Assembly (NCBI RefSeq): GCF_001698225.1
Contig: NZ_CP016594.1
Coordinates: forward strand, 4,154,001-4,218,000
DNA length: 64,000 nt
Direction of reading: 5' to 3'
Source of the DNA: Gordonia terrae
Lineage (GTDB): Bacteria; Actinomycetota; Actinomycetes; Mycobacteriales; Mycobacteriaceae
Shown: in pieces, positions 32,165-41,009 of the stretch
Layout: every line of letters starts with the position of its first letter
Position numbering within the stretch: the stretch's first letter is position 1
The notes under the pieces: model-generated
Seen by the model: the letters and a program-made list of their open reading frames with translations, nothing else
The model's database searches: none
Told to the model about the DNA's origin: nothing
Program-made: the position numbers and the translations under genes

Positions 32165-33565
32165 GTGGCGCACCTCCCCGTCGTGGTCGCTGTCCTCCTC
32201 GCCCTGGTTCTCGCGGCCGCCTTCGTCGCCGTCGTCTACCGGCGTCCGCAGCGCGGTCTGCTGATCCTGGCGGCCCTCACACCGCTCGACGGCCTTCTCG
32301 ATATCGCTCCGGTGCCCGGCGTCGCCTCGGCGTGGAAAGAAGGCGTTCTCGCACTCACGCTGATCTGCGCGGCCAATCGTCGCCTCCGCCCCGTGGACCG
32401 CACGGGTCCGCCGCTGCACATGCCGTGGTGGCCGGCCGCGGCGGTGTTGGTCGCGTTCGGGCTGGTGTCGGCACTCTACGTCTACGGCCCCATCGGGCTG
32501 TACGGCGTCAAGGTGACCTTCTTCTACCTGTTCGTCGTCCTCGCGCTCTGGCTGACACCGTTCGACGCACTCGACCGCGACCGCCTGGTCTCGATCATCA
32601 TGGCGCTCGGTGTCCTCACCACCGTCGTGGGGATCGGGCAGCAGATCCTGGGCCCGGCCCGACTGGTCGAACTCGGTTACACCTTCGGCGAGCAGGTCCG
32701 GACGAGCGGTCCGCTGTTCCGCACATTCAGCACGTTCAACCAGCCCTTCGGGTTCGGGCTCTTCGTGATGCTCGCGCTGCTGGTCGGCGGGGCGGTCGCG
32801 CTGTCCGACACCGGACGCCGACGCAATCAGTTGTTCCTCGTCTGCTGGCCGGTCATGGCCGTCACCATGGCCACGTCGGTGGTGCGGGCGGCGATCCTCG
32901 GCCTCGTCGTCGGCGTGATCTGGCTTGCCGCTCTTCGCTTCCGTCGCCTCATCGCCCCACTCATCGCGCTCGGCGTCGTCGCCGTCGTCGCGTTGCCGTT
33001 TCTGCCCTCGAGCATCACCAAGGTGTTCTTCAACTCGAGCAGCCTGAGTCAGCGCGGCTCCGGGTGGGGTGAGATCTTCGCGAGCATCTGGGTACACCCG
33101 CTGGGGACCGGGCTCGCGTCGAGCGGATCGGCCGCCGACGCGCTGTCGGCAGCCCGGGGCGACACGACGACGACGATCACCGCGGGCGCCGGCGGTACCG
33201 TGCAGCAATTGTCCAAGAACTATCAGCCGGACAACTACTACGTGAAGCTGCTCCTCGAACTCGGACCGATCGGATTGTGGTTGTTCCTCGCGCTGATCGT
33301 GACCGCAGTGATCTGGTGCGTGCAGTACTCGCGCCGAATGCCCGACCCGGATGGAGCCTTCGTCCTGGGTGTGAGTGCGTCGATGGTCGCGGCGATGGTG
33401 GCCTGCCTGGTGGCCACCTACTTCGAGATCTTCCCGCTCGACTTCTTCTTCTGGTTACTGTTGGGAGCTGCTGGATGCGCGACGGCACAACACGAATCAC
33501 GTACGGTGCGCTTGCACTTCGTCCCGGAGGCAGCGGAGTCCAGACCTACATCCGCGAACTCCTGA
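32165..33565 (+). CDS. O-antigen ligase/polymerase-like membrane protein (Wzy-type)
   Basis: A 466-residue polytopic protein with about 12 hydrophobic segments. A large extracytoplasmic loop (about residues 280-365, including NSSSLSQRGSGW and HPLGTGLASSGS) matches the Wzy/WaaL family. It probably polymerises repeat units, or ligates polysaccharide, at the outer face of the membrane. The start is uncertain: GTG at 32165 with AAGGCAGG upstream is preferred, while GTG codons at 32147 and 32102 are in frame. Its 3' end overlaps the next glycosyltransferase by 91 bases. Confidence 0.8.
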   Translation: MAHLPVVVAVLLALVLAAAFVAVVYRRPQRGLLILAALTPLDGLLDIAPVPGVASAWKEGVLALTLICAANRRLRPVDRTGPPLHMPWWPAAAVLVAFGLVSALYVYGPIGLYGVKVTFFYLFVVLALWLTPFDALDRDRLVSIIMALGVLTTVVGIGQQILGPARLVELGYTFGEQVRTSGPLFRTFSTFNQPFGFGLFVMLALLVGGAVALSDTGRRRNQLFLVCWPVMAVTMATSVVRAAILGLVVGVIWLAALRFRRLIAPLIALGVVAVVALPFLPSSITKVFFNSSSLSQRGSGWGEIFASIWVHPLGTGLASSGSAADALSAARGDTTTTITAGAGGTVQQLSKNYQPDNYYVKLLLELGPIGLWLFLALIVTAVIWCVQYSRRMPDPDGAFVLGVSASMVAAMVACLVATYFEIFPLDFFFWLLLGAAGCATAQHESRTVRLHFVPEAAESRPTSANS

Positions 33566-34554
33566 GGGCGCTGCCGGCACACCTGACCGGCACCCCGCTG
33601 TCGGCAGTGGTCCAGACCGACGCGGTCGACGAACTGCCGCCGACGATCAGCCCGGTCGGACGCCCGGTCGCCGACGGTGTCCGGCGCGCGGTGTTCGGCG
33701 TCCTGCCCATCCGTTCGGCGGATGTCTTCCACGGCCTTGACGTCGATCTCCCGATCGCCGGGCCGACCACGACGGTCGCGACGGTCCATGACCTGTCCGT
33801 GCTCGACATGCCGTCCGCATCGAGCAGGTTCCGCGCCGCAGGCGAATCCGTACTCGTCCGCACGTCGCTTCGACGCGCCGACGTGCTGATCGCCGTGTCC
33901 GAGTTCACCGCCGAACGGATCCGCGAGACGTGCGGCCGTGACGCATATGTCACCGAACTCGCGCCCGCGGAGTGGGCCCGTCCACCGTCGGACGCCGACA
34001 TCGAGCGGGTCCGGGCGAAATACGATCTGCCCGAACGCTTCGTGATGCAGATCGGTACCGTCGAACCCCGCAAGAACGTGGAACTGGTGGCCGCGGTCGC
34101 GCGACGTCTCGACATCCCGTGTGTGCTCGGTGGCGCCGGCTCGACGGGACCCGATGCGCCGTCGTCGGCGGTGGGTCTCGGGTACGTCGACGTCGAGGAC
34201 CTGCCGCCGCTCTACGCCGCGGCGACCGTGACCGCCTACGCCTCCTTCTACGAGGGTTACGGCCTGCCGCCCGTCGAGGCGATGGCCTGTGGGGGCGCCG
34301 TCGTCGCGAGCGCGGTGGGCGCGCTCCCCCAGGTGGTCGGGAACGGCGCCACCCTCGTCGGAGGCCATGACGAGGACGATTGGGTCCGCGCCCTCGAACC
34401 GCTCGTGCGCGACGATGCCGCACGCAGCGAGCTCGTCGCCGCCGGTACCGCCGTCGCGTCGGCGCTGAGCTGGGACACCACCGCCCGGCGCACGGTCAAG
34501 GCCTACCGCGCATCCGGTGTCGACATACCCGCCAGGGAGCGCCGTGAGCCCTGA
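33475..34554 (+). CDS. glycosyltransferase, GT4-like (GT-B fold)
   Basis: A 359-residue cytoplasmic glycosyltransferase. The C-terminal nucleotide-sugar-binding domain is clear: FVMQIGTVEPRKNVELV near residue 200 and YASFYEGYGLPPVEAMACGG near residue 260, where the EGYGLPPVE motif holds the two catalytic-site glutamates. The N-terminal part has the VHDLSVLDMP element. The ATG at 33475 lies inside the end of the preceding gene, which suggests coupling. Donor and acceptor are unknown. Confidence 0.87.
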   Translation: MRDGTTRITYGALALRPGGSGVQTYIRELLRALPAHLTGTPLSAVVQTDAVDELPPTISPVGRPVADGVRRAVFGVLPIRSADVFHGLDVDLPIAGPTTTVATVHDLSVLDMPSASSRFRAAGESVLVRTSLRRADVLIAVSEFTAERIRETCGRDAYVTELAPAEWARPPSDADIERVRAKYDLPERFVMQIGTVEPRKNVELVAAVARRLDIPCVLGGAGSTGPDAPSSAVGLGYVDVEDLPPLYAAATVTAYASFYEGYGLPPVEAMACGGAVVASAVGALPQVVGNGATLVGGHDEDDWVRALEPLVRDDAARSELVAAGTAVASALSWDTTARRTVKAYRASGVDIPARERREP

Positions 34555-36139
34555 CGTCACCGGCCCGCTGCCGTCCGACGTACTGGTCGAACAGCAGGCC
34601 GAAGCCGAGCTGGAGGCCCGGGCCGGCGGGCCGAAAACGACCGGCGCCGGGAGCGCAGCGAGCGGGCCGAAAACGACCGACGAACCCGGCCCGCACCCCG
34701 CCTCGGACGCGCGGGCCGCCACGCGGGCGACGATCGCGATGCTGGTGAGTCGTCTGGTGATCGCGGCTCTGGGCTGGGCCGGAAGCGTTCTCATCGCGCG
34801 GACCCTGTCCCCGGAGGACTGGGGTACCTATTCTTTCGTGTTCGCCCTCCTCGGGCTGACCGCGATCTTCACCGACCTCGGGGTGGGCCGCGCCGTGATG
34901 GCCCGGCTCATCTCCGGCGATCCCGACGACGTGGCCAAGACGTCCTCGGCGTTCATCGCGCTGCGGCTGGTACTCGGCCTCCTCGGCTACCTGATCGCCG
35001 TCGCCTACGTGATCGTGCTGCAGTATCCCGGCGACGTCGTCCGCGCGACCGCCGTCGCGGGTCTCGTCGTCGTGTTCGCCACGCCCGCACAGGCTCTCAC
35101 GGTCATCTTCCAGAGTCGGCACCGCCTGCTGCTCACCGCCATCGCCGAGAGCCTGGGACAGGTACTGCAGCTGGCCCTGACGATCGCCGCCGTGCTGGTC
35201 GCGCCGGCGCTCCTGGTGTTCGTGCTCGCCCCGGTCGCGAACGAGATCTTGTCGCTGGTCATCAAGGTCGTCGGGATCATGCGCCGGTCGTCGGGGTTGC
35301 GCCCGTCGCGGATCGTCGAGTGGTCGCGCTGGCGACCGATGCTCTCCGATGCCCTTCCGCTCGCACTCGGCCTGGCCCTGACTATCGCGCTGCAGAAGGT
35401 CGACGTCCTGCTGTTGAGCCTGCTCGACTCACTCGACGCGGTCGGGATCTACAGCATCGGCTACAAGTTCTCCGACATCATGGACACCCTCATCCTCGCC
35501 GCGATCGGCCCCATCAGCACCCTGCTGGTCGCCGCCTGGCCGAGCCAGGCGGCGGTCCTGCGTCAGCGGTGCCGGAGCGCGGCCGCCGTCTTCGCCGCGA
35601 GTGGCGCCGTGGCCGTGGCCGCCTTCTGGCCGAGCGCCGGACCCATCATCGGACTTCTGTACGGGGATCGATTCGTCGTCGGCGCCGACGCCGCCCGACT
35701 GCTCGTCCTGGGCGCCGCGATCACCGCCTTCATCGTGCTCGGCATCTTCCTGCTCGCATCGACCGGTCACGCGAAGCGGTACCCGTGGATCGCGATCGGC
35801 GGTCTGGCGCTCAACGTCGGACTCAACGTGATCCTCATCCCGCGGTACTCCTATGACGGGGCCGCGATCTCCACCGTCGTCACGTTCGCCGTCGCGGCGG
35901 TGGCGCTGTGGGTGGTGATCGGCCGGACCCTGCCGATCACCGGACTCCTCCCACTCGGCACGCTCATCACACTGGTCTCGCTGACCGCCGGCGCGTGCGC
36001 GCTCGGGGTCTTGGTCGCGCATTCCGTGCCCTGGCCGGTCGTCTCGGCCGGGGCGGCGCTGATCGTCGCCGCTCCCGCTGTTCTGCTGATCCGGGCGGTG
36101 ACCGCGCCTCCCGGCCGACACACGAAGGTGGCCCGATGA
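34544..36139 (+). CDS. polysaccharide flippase (Wzx, MATE-like)
   Basis: A 531-residue membrane protein with 12-14 hydrophobic segments after an N-terminal cytoplasmic region of ~60 residues, of the Wzx/RfbX family that moves lipid-linked repeat units outward. SLSPEDWG-like and GIYSIGYKFSDIMDTLI segments are typical. The start is GTG at 34544 with AGGGAG upstream, overlapping the previous gene by 11 bases; an earlier in-frame start at 34517 lacks a good site. The N-terminal tail contains the peptide GPKTT twice, from an 18-base direct repeat. Confidence 0.87.
   Translation: MSPDVTGPLPSDVLVEQQAEAELEARAGGPKTTGAGSAASGPKTTDEPGPHPASDARAATRATIAMLVSRLVIAALGWAGSVLIARTLSPEDWGTYSFVFALLGLTAIFTDLGVGRAVMARLISGDPDDVAKTSSAFIALRLVLGLLGYLIAVAYVIVLQYPGDVVRATAVAGLVVVFATPAQALTVIFQSRHRLLLTAIAESLGQVLQLALTIAAVLVAPALLVFVLAPVANEILSLVIKVVGIMRRSSGLRPSRIVEWSRWRPMLSDALPLALGLALTIALQKVDVLLLSLLDSLDAVGIYSIGYKFSDIMDTLILAAIGPISTLLVAAWPSQAAVLRQRCRSAAAVFAASGAVAVAAFWPSAGPIIGLLYGDRFVVGADAARLLVLGAAITAFIVLGIFLLASTGHAKRYPWIAIGGLALNVGLNVILIPRYSYDGAAISTVVTFAVAAVALWVVIGRTLPITGLLPLGTLITLVSLTAGACALGVLVAHSVPWPVVSAGAALIVAAPAVLLIRAVTAPPGRHTKVAR
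34626..34679. repeat. 18-bp direct repeat within the flippase N-terminus
   Basis: GCGGGCCGAAAACGACCG occurs at 34626-34643 and again at 34662-34679, 36 bases apart and therefore in the same frame, giving SGPKTT-type peptide repeats. The intervening GGGAGCGCAGCGAGCGGG resembles intergenic palindromic repeats of high-GC actinobacteria. Confidence 0.8.
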
Positions 36140-37260
36140 GCCGTCCCGCGTCCGAGCACACGATCGTCTTCGTCGCCCACACCGGTCAGGTCTCCGGCGC
36201 CGAGAAGGTGATGCTCGATCTCATCGACGTCGCGGTCGGCCGAGGCCACCGGGTACGAGTCGTCAGTCCCGACGGCCCGCTTCCCGGGCGACTCCCGGCC
36301 GGGGTGGATCACGTGGCCATTCCCCCACTCGGCCTCAGCGGCGAGCGCGGTGTGGCGCGTCTGGCGGGCGCAGGCCGACTGGTCGTCGACTGGATCCGGG
36401 CCGGACGCATCCTGCGCCGGGTGTCGCGGACGACCGGCGCCTCGACGATCGTCAACTCGTTGTTCGCGCTCCCCGCGGCACGCATCGCCCGTCCCACGGG
36501 CCGCGTCTCGTGGCTCGTCCACGACACCCTGTCGTCGGGCCGGCAGCGCGCGGTCCTGCGCGTCAGCGCACCCGTGATCCGGCGCGCGGTGTCGGTGTCG
36601 GAGGCGACAGCGGTCCCCCTCGCCGAACTCGGTCTGCCGGTCGTGGTCGCCCACAACGGTGTGACCTGGCCGGTCGACGCCCTGCCGGCCGATCTGCACG
36701 ACCCGCCGGTGGTCGGGATGCTGGCCCTGCTGACCCCGTGGAAGGGGCATGCCGTGGCGCTCGACGCTGTCGCCGCACTGCCGGACGTCGACCTCGAGTT
36801 CGCCGGCGGATCGTTTCCCGGGGACGCCGATCATGTTGCCGCGCTGCGGGATCGGGCCGGGGAACCCGACCTCGCCGGACGCGTCCGATTCCTCGGTCAC
36901 ACCGACCTACGGGCCGCGCTCCAACGGTGGGATGTCGTGCTCTCGGCGAGCGTGACACCGGAGGCCGGGCCGCTGTCGGTCCTGGAGGCGATGGCCTACG
37001 GAAAACCCGTCATCGGCACCGATCACGGCGGCACCACCGAGTTCCTGCGTGACGGTGCCGGGGTCCTCGTCCCACCGTCGGATCCCGCCGCGCTGGCCGC
37101 CGCGATCAACCGCGTCCTCGCGGACGCCGACCTGCGCCGTTCGCTGACCGCGGAGGCTCGTCGTCGAATCGCCGACGGTCACGACAAGTCGGCGACCTTA
37201 CCGCGTATGCTCGACGAGTTGTTGTCCGGCCGAGGAGAAGTCCGCGGCCGGGCCCTGTGA
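36136..37260 (+). CDS. glycosyltransferase, GT4 family
   Basis: A 374-residue GT-B enzyme. The N-terminus begins with the acceptor-domain signature FVAHTGQVSGAEKVMLDLI. The C-terminal domain has VGMLALLTPWKGHAVAL near residue 195 and SASVTPEAGPLSVLEAMAYG near residue 273. The ATG overlaps the flippase stop as ATGA. It should add one sugar of the repeat unit; the donor is unknown. Confidence 0.88.
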   Translation: MSRPASEHTIVFVAHTGQVSGAEKVMLDLIDVAVGRGHRVRVVSPDGPLPGRLPAGVDHVAIPPLGLSGERGVARLAGAGRLVVDWIRAGRILRRVSRTTGASTIVNSLFALPAARIARPTGRVSWLVHDTLSSGRQRAVLRVSAPVIRRAVSVSEATAVPLAELGLPVVVAHNGVTWPVDALPADLHDPPVVGMLALLTPWKGHAVALDAVAALPDVDLEFAGGSFPGDADHVAALRDRAGEPDLAGRVRFLGHTDLRAALQRWDVVLSASVTPEAGPLSVLEAMAYGKPVIGTDHGGTTEFLRDGAGVLVPPSDPAALAAAINRVLADADLRRSLTAEARRRIADGHDKSATLPRMLDELLSGRGEVRGRAL

Positions 37261-37295
37261 CGCCCGAGGCGCGTCTCGTCAGATAGGCACCATCC

Positions 37296-38387
37296 ATGAC
37301 ACCGTCCCTGCACGGTCGGGCCACCCGGTCGGCACTCGCGTACGTGTGCATCCTCATCGCAACCCTCGCCGCCATCGTGTGGGTGCGCAGCGATGCCCAT
37401 TCGGCACCGGCCGCGTGTTCACTCGCAGGAGGGGATCGCCAGGTCGCCGCCTCCCCGGGCGCCTCCTTGCTCGGCGCGTCGGATGCGGACCTCAATCGAG
37501 AGCTGTCGGTCGCCAAGGATCTCGGCATGTGGGCGGTGCGCCTCGACGTGGACTGGTCGGTCGTCGAACCGCGGCGCGGACAACGCAACTGGGCCCCGAT
37601 CGACCGGGTCGTCAACGCCGTCGTCGCGCACGGCATGTGCCCGCTGGGCCTGGTGACCTACACCCCGTTGTGGGCGGCGCGCGCGTCCGACTTCCCCCGC
37701 AACAGCCACTACCGTCCCGCCGACCCCGCCGTCTTCGCCTCCTTCGCCGCGGCCGCGGCGCAGCGGTACGCCGACTCGATAGCCGTCTGGGAGATCTGGA
37801 ACGAGCCGAACCTGGCGAGCTACTGGCTCCCGCGCGCGAACGCCGGGGAGTACGGCCGTCTGCTCACCGCGTCGTACGCCGCCATCAAGAGCGCGGTCCC
37901 GGGCGCCGCGGTGATTTCCGGCGGCCTCGCGCCCGGCACCGACAACGGCCGCGACATCGCGCCGCTGACGTTCGTGCGCGCGCTGTATCAGGGCGGGTAC
38001 AACCGGTCCCTGGACGCGCTGAGCGTACATCCGTACACGTACCCGGCGCTGCCCAACGACCCGGCTGCCGCGTCGTGGAGCACCGCGGCGCGGATGTGGG
38101 ACATGCGCGATGTGATGGTCGCGGCGGGTGACGGCGGCAAGAAGATCTGGATGACCGAGTTCGGCGCGCCGACCGGTACCGGCACCAACGCCGTCACCGA
38201 AGAGGTTCAGGCGCAGAGCATTGCGATCGCCATCGGCGCCCAGACCGACGCGCCCTGGCTCGGTCCGCTGTTCGTGTATTCGCTTCGGGACGCCGGCACC
38301 GATCCGAACAACCTCGAACACAACTTCGGGGTGGTCCGTCGCAACTGGTCCCCGAAGCAGGCGTACACGATGCTCGCGGGCCGGTGA
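37296..38387 (+). CDS. membrane-anchored glycoside hydrolase, clan A (PslG/GH39-like)
   Basis: A 363-residue protein with an N-terminal signal-anchor (about residues 13-30) and a (beta/alpha)8 hydrolase domain. The acid/base Glu is in VWEIWNEPN near residue 168 and the nucleophile Glu in IWMTEFGAPTG near residue 287, the standard clan A pair. Such enzymes in polysaccharide loci (for example PslG of Pseudomonas) trim the polymer or control chain release in the periplasm. The role here is inferred from that precedent and from the location between glycosyltransferase and Wzz-like genes. Confidence 0.82.
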   Translation: MTPSLHGRATRSALAYVCILIATLAAIVWVRSDAHSAPAACSLAGGDRQVAASPGASLLGASDADLNRELSVAKDLGMWAVRLDVDWSVVEPRRGQRNWAPIDRVVNAVVAHGMCPLGLVTYTPLWAARASDFPRNSHYRPADPAVFASFAAAAAQRYADSIAVWEIWNEPNLASYWLPRANAGEYGRLLTASYAAIKSAVPGAAVISGGLAPGTDNGRDIAPLTFVRALYQGGYNRSLDALSVHPYTYPALPNDPAAASWSTAARMWDMRDVMVAAGDGGKKIWMTEFGAPTGTGTNAVTEEVQAQSIAIAIGAQTDAPWLGPLFVYSLRDAGTDPNNLEHNFGVVRRNWSPKQAYTMLAGR

Positions 38388-38536
38388 CGCGCGAGATCGT
38401 CTCTCGCACACGCGCCACGCCCGCCCGCGTCGACCACCGTCGCCGACATCGTTGGTTATGGTGAACTGACAGCTGATCGAGCACTGCATTGTCCGGGGAT
38501 GGTCGGGGGGCATCCGACACCACAGGAGATACGCGC

Positions 38537-39913
38537 GTGACCTCCAGCTTCGATGCCGCCGGGCGACGCGATGCGCCGCCCTCGGTAGACCTGTTCGGAC
38601 ACTTCCGTGATCTCGCCCGTGTCGCCCTCCCGGCGATCCTGATCGGCATCATCGTCGGTGCGTCGGTGTTCGCGCTGCGGACCGCGCTGGTCCCGAAGGA
38701 GTATTCGGCCACGGTCGTCGCCGAGATCACGCCGGCCGGCACGATCATCCCCGGCGACGCCTTCGTCGAACAGCTACGCGCGCCGTTCGTGGCGCTGTCC
38801 ACCGACGAGAACGTCCTGCAGCAGGTGCTGACGCAGGTGGACACGGGTTGGACCACCGGCGAGTTGAGTTCGCACGTCGCCACGACACCGGGAACCGCAC
38901 CCACGCTGATGGATGTCACCGCCACGGCGCCGACGAGCCGGCAGGCCGAGGACGTGGCCCGTGCGATGGTCACCGCCATCTCCGCGGCATCCCTGTCCAC
39001 CCACGCACGCGACATCACCCGGCAGATCGATCAGTTGCGCGCGCAGGTGACCGCCGAGCGGGTCCGCAACCGGGCGCTGCCCGACCGCAGTGACGCCAAG
39101 GTCGAATCCGACGCCACGCTCGCCGATCTCGACTCGCAGCTCACCCGCCTGCAGAACTCGTCGTCGGACAAGCTCACGATCCTCGCGGCGCCATCGGTGA
39201 GCGAGGTCCCCGTCAGCCCCAAGCCCGCTCAGGAGGCTGCGGTCGCCGGGATCGCCGCGACGATCATCGCGGCCGAACTGCTCGTACTGTTCCGCGGGCG
39301 GGTCGGTCGCAGACCGAATCCGATCTGGGCCCGCCGCGCCGCCCATCGGTACGGCGCGCACCTCACCTACGGACGGCGCGGTGAACCGGCGTTGCCGTCG
39401 ACTCTGCTGCCCGCGTTCGCGCAACGCCATCGCCGTGCACAGACCGCGGTGATCCTCACGGGTGAGCATGTCGACGCCGATCGCCTGATCACCGATCTCG
39501 TCCCACCCACGGACGGCGCGGCGACCGGACATCGTCTGCGCGTCGACCGGCACCCCCTCACCGGGTCCTGGTGGCAGCACGTCGACCCGGGCGATCTTGC
39601 GCTCGCGGTCGTCGTCGTGTCGACGTCAGGGCGCGATCGCAAGGCCGCCGAACGGGCCCTGTCGCAGCTCGCGACCATCGGGTCGACCCGGCATCTGATC
39701 GTGCAGCGCACGGGAAAGCAGCCTCCCGCGCCTGCCTTGTCCACCTCCGCAGACGTGATCCCCGTCGAGAGTGCCGGGGACACGACCCCCACCAGAACCG
39801 AGGCCGCCGAACCCATGACACCAGCTGTACCGCACGATGATCGCGACATCAGCCCGCCCGATCCGGACCGGTTCCGGGCCGCGCCGGGAGACGTGGGCAG
39901 CAATGCTCGCTGA
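38537..39913 (+). CDS. Wzz-like chain-length protein with degenerate ATPase-like domain
   Basis: A 458-residue protein. It has a short cytoplasmic N-terminus, a first membrane segment at ~26-46 (ARVALPAILIGIIVGASVF), an extracytoplasmic region with a coiled-coil part (residues ~150-215), and a second membrane segment near residue 237 preceded by PKPAQEAAV, the usual Wzz proline motif. The cytoplasmic C-terminal ~200 residues resemble the BY-kinase fold but lack a Walker A lysine and the terminal tyrosine cluster. The start is GTG at 38537 with CAGGAGA upstream. It would set polymer length together with the Wzy-like protein. Confidence 0.75.
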   Translation: MTSSFDAAGRRDAPPSVDLFGHFRDLARVALPAILIGIIVGASVFALRTALVPKEYSATVVAEITPAGTIIPGDAFVEQLRAPFVALSTDENVLQQVLTQVDTGWTTGELSSHVATTPGTAPTLMDVTATAPTSRQAEDVARAMVTAISAASLSTHARDITRQIDQLRAQVTAERVRNRALPDRSDAKVESDATLADLDSQLTRLQNSSSDKLTILAAPSVSEVPVSPKPAQEAAVAGIAATIIAAELLVLFRGRVGRRPNPIWARRAAHRYGAHLTYGRRGEPALPSTLLPAFAQRHRRAQTAVILTGEHVDADRLITDLVPPTDGAATGHRLRVDRHPLTGSWWQHVDPGDLALAVVVVSTSGRDRKAAERALSQLATIGSTRHLIVQRTGKQPPAPALSTSADVIPVESAGDTTPTRTEAAEPMTPAVPHDDRDISPPDPDRFRAAPGDVGSNAR

Positions 39914-41009
39914 CCGCATCGCCGTCGTTCACGAACGACTCACGGAGATAGCCGGATCCGAGCACGTCGTCGAACAACTGGCCGCCGCGTGGCCGCGCGT
40001 CGAGGTGCATGCGCCGATCGCCCGGACCTCCGGAATCCCGGCCGGGCTGGCCGACCCGCCGATCACCTCGTCGCTGAATCGTGCGTATCGCCTGCTCGGT
40101 GAGCGCAGCTACGCGCCGCTGCTCCCGTTGATGCCGTTGGCATTCCGGCGGATGCCGCTGCGGGATGCCGACGCGGTCGTCACCAGTCATCATGCCTTCG
40201 CCACCCAGGCCGTACACGCGACGAAGGCCCCCGTCATCGCCTACGTGCACAGCCCGGCCCGCTGGGCGTGGGACCCGACGCTGCGCGCCGGAGAAGGAGG
40301 TGGCGCCGCCGGTGCCGCGATCCTGTCGGCTCTGTCGGTGGTCGCCCGGCGCTGCGAGGTCGGCGCCGCTCCCCGCCTCCACACGGTCGTCGCGAACTCC
40401 TCGGCGGTCGCCGAACGCATCCGCGAGCAGTGGGGCCGCGACTCGGTCGTCGTGCACCCGCCGGTCGACCTCGACGGCTTCACCCCCGATCCGGCGGTGC
40501 CGCGCGAGGACTTCTATCTCCTGGCCGGCCGGCTGGTCCCGTACAAGCGGCCCGACCTCGCCATCGCCGCCGCCGCCCGCGCCGACGTCCGGCTCGTGGT
40601 CGCCGGGGACGGCCGGGCCATGGACCAGTGCCGGGGACTCGCCGGGCCGAAGACGACGTTCCTCGGCCGGGTCCCGCACGACACCCTGCTGAACCTGCAT
40701 CGCAGCGCGCGGGCCGTCCTGATGCCGGGTATCGAGGACTTCGGCATTGTGCCCGTCGAGGCGATGGCCACCGGTACCCCCGTCATCGCACTCGGCGAGG
40801 GCGGCGCGCTCGACACCGTCGTACCCGGATCGACCGGCGTGCTCATCGAGCCGGGTACCGACGACGAGATCGTCGAACGACTGGCGGCCTCGCTGCGCGA
40901 CTTCGCCGTCGACGACTTCGACCGCTCCGAGATCCGGTCCTGGGCCGAACGATTCCGGCGCGAACGGTTCCGCGACGAGATGCGTGAGGTCGTCGATGCT
41001 GCGCTCTAG
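39903..41009 (+). CDS. glycosyltransferase, GT4 family (WbaZ-like)
   Basis: A 368-residue GT-B enzyme with the WbaZ/mannosyltransferase-like signatures VHERLTEIAGSEHVVEQL at the N-terminus, IAYVHSPARWAWDP near residue 115, LAGRLVPYKRPDLAI near residue 205 and MPGIEDFGIVPVEAMATGTP near residue 275. The ATG at 39903 overlaps the preceding gene by 11 bases. A mannosyl or similar transfer is plausible but not proven. Confidence 0.87.
   Translation: MLADRIAVVHERLTEIAGSEHVVEQLAAAWPRVEVHAPIARTSGIPAGLADPPITSSLNRAYRLLGERSYAPLLPLMPLAFRRMPLRDADAVVTSHHAFATQAVHATKAPVIAYVHSPARWAWDPTLRAGEGGGAAGAAILSALSVVARRCEVGAAPRLHTVVANSSAVAERIREQWGRDSVVVHPPVDLDGFTPDPAVPREDFYLLAGRLVPYKRPDLAIAAAARADVRLVVAGDGRAMDQCRGLAGPKTTFLGRVPHDTLLNLHRSARAVLMPGIEDFGIVPVEAMATGTPVIALGEGGALDTVVPGSTGVLIEPGTDDEIVERLAASLRDFAVDDFDRSEIRSWAERFRRERFRDEMREVVDAAL

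Noticed and set aside
31412..33208. Minus-strand open frame of 598 codons
   Set aside because: It is antisense to the DUF4262 and Wzy-like genes, with a highly charged composition that is an artefact of complementing hydrophobic codons.
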